NCBI GenBank assembly: GCA_021785235.1
Contig: JAJYGB010000144.1
Span: 2,460-7,468, forward strand
Source: Bacteroidota bacterium
GTDB lineage: Bacteria > Bacteroidota > Kryptoniia > Kryptoniales > JAKASW01
DNA: 5,009 nucleotides
Reading direction: 5' to 3'
The translations under genes were made by a program, and so were the position numbers. The notes beneath the pieces are model-generated. The model searched no databases. It was not told where the DNA came from and worked only from the letters and a program-made list of their open reading frames with translations. Of the stretch, positions 1 to 5,009 are shown one piece after another; within the stretch, counting starts at the first letter, position 1; every line of letters begins with the position of its first letter.

Positions 1-1
1 T

Positions 2-1576
2 ATCGGCGTTCCGCACCATGAGCACCCGTCGTACAAATGGTGGGTACTCGCAAATGTGATGATGGGGACATTCATGGTGGTCCTCGATTCGACGATCGTG
101 GATGTGTCGCTTGCCAAGGTCATGGCCACTTTCGGTGTCGGGATCGATACCGTGAAGTGGATTGCAACGGGTTACCTCCTGGCCTTTGCCGTTTCTCTTC
201 CGACGTCGGGCTGGATTGCCGATCATTTCGGTTTCAGGAAAACCTACACCATCGGACTTGCGCTCTTCACGGTGGGCTCGCTTCTCTGTTCGATCTCCTG
301 GAATATGACCGCGCTTATCGCGTTCCGCGCGCTCCAAGGGGTGGGCGGCGGTCTATTGATGCCCGTAGGTATGGCGATTGTGGTTCGCGAGTTTCCTCCC
401 GAGAAGCGCGGACTGGCACTCGGTTTCTGGGCGATAGCGTCCGCCGCGTCCGTCTCTCTCGGCCCGACATTGGGCGGATATCTCATCGACAATTTCGCCT
501 GGCATGCGATATTCGATATAAATGTGCCCGTCGGCGTCGTCGGCGTGTTTGCCACGCTTATGATACAGCGCGAATATAAAACTGAGTCGCGCCGCGCTTT
601 CGATATCATAGGCTTCCTTTCCATAGTACTGTTTCTCACGCCACTTCTGATCGCACTTTCGGATGGAAATGCATCATGGAACACAGGAGGCTGGACCTCA
701 CCGTTCATCCTCAGCTGCTTCGCGTTGTCTCTGATCGGACTTGTGATATTTTTATCGGTCGAATTCAATATGCGGCATCCGCTCATCGAGCTGCGGTTAC
801 TCAAGAATTTCAATTTCGGTATGTCCAATCTTATCCTGTTTATTTTCGGAATGGGAATGTTCGGAAGTACGTTCCTGCTGCCGCTTTATTTGCAGAACGG
901 TCTCGGCTTCACCGCGTTTCAGGCCGGATCGCTGTTCCTGCCGCTCGGATTAATTATGGCTGTTATGGGACCGATCTCCGGGATACTTTCAGATAAGGCG
1001 AATCCGAAGATCGTCGCCGCGGTGGGGATCGCCGCGCTGGCGCTGAGTCTCTTTGTCAATCGGTATCTCTCCCTTTTTTCGATGACGTCGGACATCATGG
1101 TCTCGTTGTATTTGCGCGGTTTCGGGATGGCCCTGATTTTCACTCCTCTCAATACGCTGTCCCTTGCCGAAGTGCCGAAGGATCGTCTTGCGCAGGCATC
1201 CGGTCTTTTCAATGTCATCCGCCAGATCGGCGGAAGTTTCGGTGTTGCCATAATGGGCACGCTGCTCACTGACCGGACTATTTTTCACACTACGATGTAC
1301 GGTCAGGCTGTCAGCACAGCGTCGCCAGTCACACAGAATGTCCTGCACGGACTTCAGAATTTTGCCCAGCAAGTGCTTGGGAGCACGGTGTCGCTGTCTT
1401 CGATGCGCGCGAATGCTCTCCTGGCATACAACATTAGTCAGCAAGCCTTCGTATCGGCGGTCGACGATGACTTCCTTGTAGCAGCCCTTATAACTGCCGC
1501 CTGTATTATCCCGATTGTCTTTCTGCGGTATAAGAAGCGCGAAGGCGAACGGATAAAAGCGGTCGCGATGGATTAG
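2..1576 (+). CDS. DHA2 (EmrB/QacA) family MFS efflux transporter, 5'-truncated by window edge (array gene 1)
   Basis: Probable proton-driven exporter of toxic or amphipathic compounds in the cytoplasmic membrane; the substrate cannot be read from sequence. The frame is open from base 2, giving 524 residues to the TAG at 1574-1576. The first visible residues, IGVPHHEHPSYKWW, match residues 23-36 of the complete neighbour, so about 22 N-terminal residues lie off the window. The GTG at 56 and the ATGs at 59 and 62 fall inside TM1 and are not the start. Visible-residue numbering: TM1 Asp at 29 (LDSTIVDV), motif A GWIADHFG from 70, motif B with Arg109 and QG, motif C GPTLGG at 154-159, GGWTSP between the two central helices, a second-half motif-A echo GILSD, and a roughly 60-residue loop before TM14 (SAVDDDF). 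It is about 69% identical to gene 2 without gaps. Oddity: the usual Pro ending TM1 (LP) is Ala38 here. I am confident of the family and not of the substrate. An emrB-like name is possible, but no exact symbol is justified. Confidence 0.95.
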   Translation: MGVPHHEHPSYKWWVLANVMMGTFMVVLDSTIVDVSLAKVMATFGVGIDTVKWIATGYLLAFAVSLPTSGWIADHFGFRKTYTIGLALFTVGSLLCSISWNMTALIAFRALQGVGGGLLMPVGMAIVVREFPPEKRGLALGFWAIASAASVSLGPTLGGYLIDNFAWHAIFDINVPVGVVGVFATLMIQREYKTESRRAFDIIGFLSIVLFLTPLLIALSDGNASWNTGGWTSPFILSCFALSLIGLVIFLSVEFNMRHPLIELRLLKNFNFGMSNLILFIFGMGMFGSTFLLPLYLQNGLGFTAFQAGSLFLPLGLIMAVMGPISGILSDKANPKIVAAVGIAALALSLFVNRYLSLFSMTSDIMVSLYLRGFGMALIFTPLNTLSLAEVPKDRLAQASGLFNVIRQIGGSFGVAIMGTLLTDRTIFHTTMYGQAVSTASPVTQNVLHGLQNFAQQVLGSTVSLSSMRANALLAYNISQQAFVSAVDDDFLVAALITAACIIPIVFLRYKKREGERIKAVAMD

Positions 1577-1636
1577 GAAGTGGAATTTTGGAATAATGGA
1601 ATGTTGGAATAGTGGATTAATGGATTCTTGGATCGC
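1569..1636 (+). repeat. TGGAWTNN 8-bp-period tandem repeat overlapping the gene 1 stop
   Basis: From 1581 to 1636 there are seven consecutive 8-bp units: TGGAATTT, TGGAATAA, TGGAATGT, TGGAATAG, TGGATTAA, TGGATTCT and TGGATCGC. The six-base core TGGA(A/T)T is constant in the first six and the last two bases vary. A further unit, TGGATTAG, sits at 1569-1576, separated by GAAG, and contains the TAG stop of gene 1. The array does not form a hairpin with itself, has no protein-coding sense, and has no U-tract that would make it a terminator. Similar short TGGAAT-type runs are known to me from intergenic regions of several environmental bacterial groups, but I cannot name a described element. Its function is unknown. 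Confidence 0.8.
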
Positions 1637-1768
1637 TTGTGAGATGTTCGATGCCGTTGATTGATGAGATGGGCTCGGCGATCCGCGAAGATGGTACGAC
1701 CGGCCGAAGTTTCTCCGTGCAGGAAAGGGCTTTGGTGACGCCGGTTCGTCAAGAAGAACAAATTAAAA
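1577..1768. other. Intergenic spacer between array genes 1 and 2
   Basis: This 192-bp spacer is the only substantial non-coding stretch in the window. Its first third is the TGGAWTNN repeat. The remainder (about 1637-1768) has mixed composition, with no convincing -35/-10 pair, no hairpin followed by T residues, no tRNA-like fold and no remnant of transporter coding sequence that I can recognise. A 15-codon ATG-started frame at 1691-1738 has no support. The last 18 bases before gene 2 are A-rich. A separate promoter for genes 2 and 3 could lie here, but nothing in the sequence proves it. Confidence 0.6.
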
Positions 1769-3409
1769 ATGAAAAACGACAATCATAATTCGAATCACAA
1801 TTCAAATGGTAATGGGAGATCCCTTTCTTCTGCATTAGGAATTCCTCATCATGAGCACCCCTCGTATAAATGGTGGGTGCTGTTCAATGTCATGTTCGGG
1901 ACGTTCATGGTCGTCCTCGACTCGAGTATCGTCGACGTTTCGATGCCTACCATAATGGCAACATTCGGGGTGACTGTTGATACGGCGAAATGGGTGGCGA
2001 CCGCGTATCTGCTCGCCCTCGCCGTGATGCTCCCAACTTCGGGCTGGATCGCGGACAGGTTTGGTTACAAAAAGACTTACGCTACTGCGCTCACTCTTTT
2101 TACCGGCGGCTCGCTCCTTTGTTCTCTTTCGTGGAGCATAACTGCGTTGATAGCATTTCGTGTAATACAGGGAATCGGCGGCGGACTCTTGATGCCTGTC
2201 GGTATGGCTATTGTCATGAGGGAGTTTCCTCCGGAAAAAAGAGGCACTGCCATCGGTTTCTGGTCGGTCGCCTCTGCGGCTTCCGTTTCACTCGGTCCGA
2301 CACTCGGCGGATATCTCATCGACAATTATGTCTGGCACTCTATATATGACATAAATGTGCCGATTGGGATCGTCGCAATTTTCGCAACGATGGTTATACA
2401 GCGCGAATACCAATCGCGCAAGACGCGCTCCTTCGATCTGGCCGGCTTCATCTCGATGGCGTTGTTTCTCACTACGCTTCTTCTGGCGTTATCGGACGGA
2501 GATGCGAACTGGAACACCGGCGGTTGGACCTCGCCATTCATTCTTTCCTGTTTTGCCCTGTCGCTTATCGGGTTCGTCGCGTTCATCTCCGTGGAACTGA
2601 ATACGCCCGAACCGCTGGTGGACCTGAGTCTGATGAAGAACTACAATTTCGCGATGGCGAACCTGGTCCTGTTCATTTTCGGAATGGGAATGTTCGGGAG
2701 CACTTTTCTGCTGCCGCTTTACCTGCAAAACGGTTTGGGATACTCCGCTTTTCAGGCGGGATCGCTCTTCCTTCCGCTCGGTTTCCTTCAGGGAACTATG
2801 GGACCGCTGGCGGGGTACTTGTCTGATAGGCTGAACCCGAAGTATCTCGCGCTTTACGGCGTCATAATCCTGGCGCTCAGTCTTTTCAGCAACCATTTCC
2901 TGTCGCTCTTTTCCGAGACGCACTCTGTCATGATATCTATATACCTTCGCGGACTCGGTATGGGCTTCATATTCACGCCGCTGAGCTCGCTCTCTCTTTC
3001 CAAGGTGCCGAAGGAGAAGATGGCGCGCGCTTCCGGACTTTATAACGTGCTGAGACAGGTTGGCGGAAGTTTCGGAGTAGCGATAATGGGAACATTGCTG
3101 ACAGACCGGACGACTTTCCATGAAACGGTCTACGGACAGGCTGTCAATAAATATTCGCCCGCGGTGCGAAACGCTTTGATAGGTCTCAAGACCTTTGCAC
3201 AACAGACGGCCGGAGGCAACGCCGCCATGACTTCAGCGCGCGCCCAGGCGCTTCTCGTTTACAACGTCGGCCAGCAGGCGTTCGTGTCGGCGGTCGACGA
3301 TGATTTCTTCATTGCGGCGGCGATAACGTTTCTGTGTGTCGTACCAGTGCTGTTCCTTCGCAGCAAGAAAAAGAAGGAACATGGCGAGCACATGATGGCA
3401 ATGGAATAG
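1769..3409 (+). CDS. DHA2 (EmrB/QacA) family MFS efflux transporter, complete (array gene 2)
   Basis: A complete 546-residue antiporter-type exporter predicted to have 14 membrane helices; the length is slightly above the roughly 500 residues usual for EmrB-like proteins. The ATG at 1769 is the only ATG between the in-frame TGA at 1736-1738 and the conserved region. Its leader AAGAACAAATTAAAA is A-rich, with no strong Shine-Dalgarno. Order of features: Asn/His-rich cytoplasmic tail (1-31), TM1 with Asp51 (LDSSIVDV) and Pro60, motif A GWIADRFGYKK at 92-102, motif B around Arg131-Gln134-Gly135 in TM4, motif C GPTLGG at 176-181 in TM5, central helices TM7-TM8 around GGWTSP (251-256), FGSTFLLPLYLQ at 309-320, second-half motif-A echo GYLSDR (349-354), Arg394 in TM12 and NVLRQVGGSFG in TM13. 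A long loop (about 445-508), predicted to be extracytoplasmic, leads to DDDF at the start of TM14, followed by a Lys-rich tail. Family assignment is firm; the substrate is unknown. It lies 11 bp upstream of gene 3 and is probably co-transcribed with it. Confidence 0.97.
   Translation: MKNDNHNSNHNSNGNGRSLSSALGIPHHEHPSYKWWVLFNVMFGTFMVVLDSSIVDVSMPTIMATFGVTVDTAKWVATAYLLALAVMLPTSGWIADRFGYKKTYATALTLFTGGSLLCSLSWSITALIAFRVIQGIGGGLLMPVGMAIVMREFPPEKRGTAIGFWSVASAASVSLGPTLGGYLIDNYVWHSIYDINVPIGIVAIFATMVIQREYQSRKTRSFDLAGFISMALFLTTLLLALSDGDANWNTGGWTSPFILSCFALSLIGFVAFISVELNTPEPLVDLSLMKNYNFAMANLVLFIFGMGMFGSTFLLPLYLQNGLGYSAFQAGSLFLPLGFLQGTMGPLAGYLSDRLNPKYLALYGVIILALSLFSNHFLSLFSETHSVMISIYLRGLGMGFIFTPLSSLSLSKVPKEKMARASGLYNVLRQVGGSFGVAIMGTLLTDRTTFHETVYGQAVNKYSPAVRNALIGLKTFAQQTAGGNAAMTSARAQALLVYNVGQQAFVSAVDDDFFIAAAITFLCVVPVLFLRSKKKKEHGEHMMAME
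1781..1816 (+). repeat. 12-bp in-frame tandem repeat encoding the Asn/His-rich N-terminal tail
   Basis: Three successive 12-bp units right after the start of gene 2 encode NHNS, NHNS and NGNG (residues 5-16). The first two units differ only at third codon positions (CAT/CAC, TCG/TCA) and the third is degenerate. The period is a multiple of three, so copy-number change would lengthen or shorten the cytoplasmic tail without a frameshift. Gene 3 has an Asn-containing but non-repetitive tail at the same place; the tail of gene 1 is off the window. Confidence 0.65.
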
Positions 3410-3417
3410 TGGGATCG
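3402..3417 (+). repeat. Two-unit copy of the TGGAWTNN repeat at the gene 2/gene 3 junction
   Basis: TGGAATAG (3402-3409) followed directly by TGGGATCG (3410-3417) has the same 8-bp spacing as the array after gene 1, and TGGAATAG is identical to the unit at 1605-1612. The first unit contains the TAG stop of gene 2 (Met-Glu-stop). The second fills most of the 11-bp gap and includes the only Shine-Dalgarno-like bases for gene 3. With only two units, and with homologous C-termini, part of the resemblance may simply be inherited from the gene duplication. Confidence 0.5.
3411..3414 (+). promoter_or_regulatory. Weak Shine-Dalgarno-like site for gene 3
   Basis: GGGA lies six bases before the ATG at 3421, directly after the gene 2 stop. 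The match is short, but the spacing is right and the 11-bp intergenic gap makes translational coupling to gene 2 plausible. A GTG at 3409-3411, overlapping the gene 2 stop, is in frame and would add four residues. The ATG is preferred because it is the commoner start and has this site in front of it. Confidence 0.35.
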
Positions 3418-3420
3418 AAA

Positions 3421-5009
3421 ATGAGTAAGAACAATTCAATTCAAAATGGGTCGTTCGGAGGACCCGGGATCGGATCGATTCGCCATGATCACTCATCTTA
3501 CAAATGGTGGGTGCTTGCGAATATAATGATAGGCACGTTCATGGCGGTGCTCGACTCCACCATCGTAAATGTTTCCTTGCCGAAGTTGATGGCCGCGTTC
3601 GGAATAACGGTGGACAAGGCGGAATGGGTAATAAACGCTTACCTTCTTGCGTTCGCCGTTATGCTGCCGAGCTCCGGCTGGATCGCCGATCACTTCGGCT
3701 ACAAGAAAATTTACATGCTCGCTCTCTTCCTTTTCACGAGCGGATCGTTCCTCTGTGGATTGGCGTGGAACGAGAACGTGTTGATATTATTCAGGGTGAT
3801 CCAGGGGCTCGGCGGCGGTATAATAACTCCAGTCGGCATGGCGATTGTCCTGCGCGAATTCCCCGTTGAAAGGAGGGGAACCGCACTCGGCTTCTGGTCG
3901 GTCGCGGCAGCCAGCTCGGTCTCTTTCGGACCGCTCATTGGAGGTTATCTGGTCGACAATTTCAGCTGGCACTCGATTTTCGATGTGAACGTGCCGGTCG
4001 GTATATTCGCCATCATCGCAAGCTGGGCAATTCAGAGAGAATACAAGGCGGCGAAAACCCGCTCCTTCGATTTCCTCGGCTTCGCGTCCATGAGTGTGTT
4101 TCTGGTGTCGCTCTTACTCGCGCTCGCCGACGGGAACGCATCGTGGAACACAGGCGGCTGGACTTCCACTTTTATCGTGAGCTGTTTTGTAATTGCCGCC
4201 GTCTCGCTGGTGGTGTTCCTCATTAATGAGTTTAGGGTAAAGCATCCGATACTTGAATTGAATCTGTTGAAGAATTTCAACTACGGCATGGCGAACATTG
4301 TCCTGTTCATATTCGGATTCTCCGTTTTCGGCAGCACTTTTCTTCTGCCGCTCTATCTGCAGAATTCTCTGAACTACACCGCATACCAGGCCGGGCTGGT
4401 GTATTTGCCTATGGGACTCATCCAGGGTGTCGCCGCACCTATCTCGGGCTATATGGCCGACAGGATCAATCCCAAAATAATCGCACTGACAGGAATTGTC
4501 TTCCTCGGCGCCAGTTGGTATCTCAACGGTTTTCTCTCGCTGTACTCGATGCACTCCGAAATAATGATTCCGGTCTACCTCAGGGGCATCGGTATGGGAA
4601 TACTTTTCACCCCTCTGAGCACCGTCGCCCTTTCGGAAATAAAGAAAGAGAAGATGGCACAAGCGTCGGGACTTTTCAATGTCATCAGGCAGGTCGGCGG
4701 AAGCTTCGGCGTCGCAGTCATCGGCACCTTGTTGACCGAGCGAACGCTCTTTCATACCGCGGTCGACGGAGAAGCGATGAATCAGTATTCGGCGACATTT
4801 CAACATGTTGTTAACGGTTTGAGATACTTTGCGACGCAGGTTTTGAGCGCGCCGCTGACAACTGAAATCCAGAGAGCCAAAGCGCTGGTAATCTCAAGCG
4901 TGGCACAGCAGGCGGTGGTGCAGGCCACCGACGATGCCTTTCTGTTCGCATTCGCGATAATGATTCTCTGTGCCATTCCTATATTGTTTCTAAGAACGCA
5001 TCGTAAATC
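3421..5009 (+). CDS. DHA2 (EmrB/QacA) family MFS efflux transporter, 3'-truncated by window edge (array gene 3)
   Basis: Reading from the ATG at 3421, the frame stays open for 529 codons to the right edge. Alignment with gene 2 puts the last visible residue (Lys529) opposite residue 535 of 546, so only about ten residues are missing. The protein begins MSKNNSIQNGS, then RHDHSSYKWWVL matches the start of TM1 in its paralogues. Signatures: Asp45 in LDSTIVNVSLP, motif A GWIADHFGYKK from 86, motif B with Arg125, motif C variant GPLIGG at 170-175, GGWTST between the central helices, FGSTFLLPLYLQ, second-half GYMADR, YLRGIGMG in TM12, NVIRQVGGSFG in TM13 and QATDDAF at TM14. It is about 60% identical to gene 2 without gaps. 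Likely role: proton-coupled export of amphipathic compounds across the inner membrane, substrate unknown. Most divergence lies in the loop before TM14 and in TM8. It follows gene 2 by 11 bp, which argues for one transcript. Confidence 0.95.
   Translation, partial: MSKNNSIQNGSFGGPGIGSIRHDHSSYKWWVLANIMIGTFMAVLDSTIVNVSLPKLMAAFGITVDKAEWVINAYLLAFAVMLPSSGWIADHFGYKKIYMLALFLFTSGSFLCGLAWNENVLILFRVIQGLGGGIITPVGMAIVLREFPVERRGTALGFWSVAAASSVSFGPLIGGYLVDNFSWHSIFDVNVPVGIFAIIASWAIQREYKAAKTRSFDFLGFASMSVFLVSLLLALADGNASWNTGGWTSTFIVSCFVIAAVSLVVFLINEFRVKHPILELNLLKNFNYGMANIVLFIFGFSVFGSTFLLPLYLQNSLNYTAYQAGLVYLPMGLIQGVAAPISGYMADRINPKIIALTGIVFLGASWYLNGFLSLYSMHSEIMIPVYLRGIGMGILFTPLSTVALSEIKKEKMAQASGLFNVIRQVGGSFGVAVIGTLLTERTLFHTAVDGEAMNQYSATFQHVVNGLRYFATQVLSAPLTTEIQRAKALVISSVAQQAVVQATDDAFLFAFAIMILCAIPILFLRTHRK

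Noticed and set aside
37..579. Plus-strand 180-codon open frame overlapping the start of gene 1, with similar frames at 1990-2349 and 3504-3869
   Set aside because: These are out-of-frame readings of the same conserved transporter region. The Arg/Cys-rich composition is typical of a shadow frame, and the transporter frame has clear family motifs.
840..866. Near-identical DNA stretch shared by genes 1 and 2 in the TM9 region (about 23 identical bases), considered as recent gene conversion
   Set aside because: The run is short, flanking third positions are diverged, and the encoded segment is fully conserved in protein, so selection is a sufficient explanation.
1736..1751. Small inverted repeat TGACG-CCGGTT-CGTCA before gene 2
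   Set aside because: The stem is only five base pairs and has no following T-run, so it is not a credible terminator, and there is no evidence of a regulator site.
1573..1782. Minus-strand 69-codon open frame across the intergenic spacer
   Set aside because: It runs through the TGGAWTNN repeat, has no recognisable domain or start signal, and its composition reflects the spacer and repeat.
2489..3202. Long minus-strand open frame of 237 codons opposite gene 2, with counterparts at 989-1444 and 4114-4806
   Set aside because: They lie antisense to the conserved second half of each transporter. Their mutual resemblance is explained by the conserved sense protein, they are rich in charged residues without any recognisable domain, and no start signals support them.

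Overview
The window is almost entirely a head-to-tail array of three paralogous membrane transporter genes, all on the + strand. Each encodes a 14-helix drug:H+ antiporter of the DHA2 (EmrB/QacA) branch of the major facilitator superfamily. The first gene is cut by the left edge (codons readable from base 2, stop at 1576). The second is complete (1769-3409, 546 residues). The third starts at 3421 and is still open at the right edge, probably about ten residues short of its end.

The three proteins align without gaps over the shared region. Counting by hand, genes 1 and 2 share 361 of 524 residues (about 69%), and genes 2 and 3 share 305 of 509 (about 60%). Genes 1 and 2 are therefore the closer pair relative to gene 2. 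Many codons differ at the third base, so the duplications look old and the proteins seem to be kept under selection. All three retain the family signatures: an Asp in TM1, motif A in the TM2-TM3 loop, the Arg/Gln/Gly motif B in TM4, the GPxxGG motif C in TM5 and a long loop before TM14. All three look functional, with no frameshift or internal stop.

Genes 1 and 2 are separated by 192 bp that contain an exact 8-bp-period TGGAWTNN tandem repeat and otherwise nothing I can name. Genes 2 and 3 are only 11 bp apart and are very likely co-transcribed. The same 8-mer (TGGATTAG or TGGAATAG) supplies the stop codon of gene 1 and of gene 2, linking the repeat to the gene junctions.

Base composition is moderate. 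Ribosome-binding sites are weak, with an A-rich leader before gene 2. TGGAAT-type intergenic repeats and A-rich leaders are reminiscent of the Bacteroidota/Chlorobiota/Ignavibacteriota (FCB) group, but this placement is a low-confidence inference. No membrane-fusion protein (EmrA/HlyD), outer-membrane channel (TolC), regulator, RNA gene, CRISPR array or mobile element is visible. In a Gram-negative host such partners would be expected outside the window. I found no clearly new system. The most unusual points are the triple pump array and the repeat that carries the stop codons.
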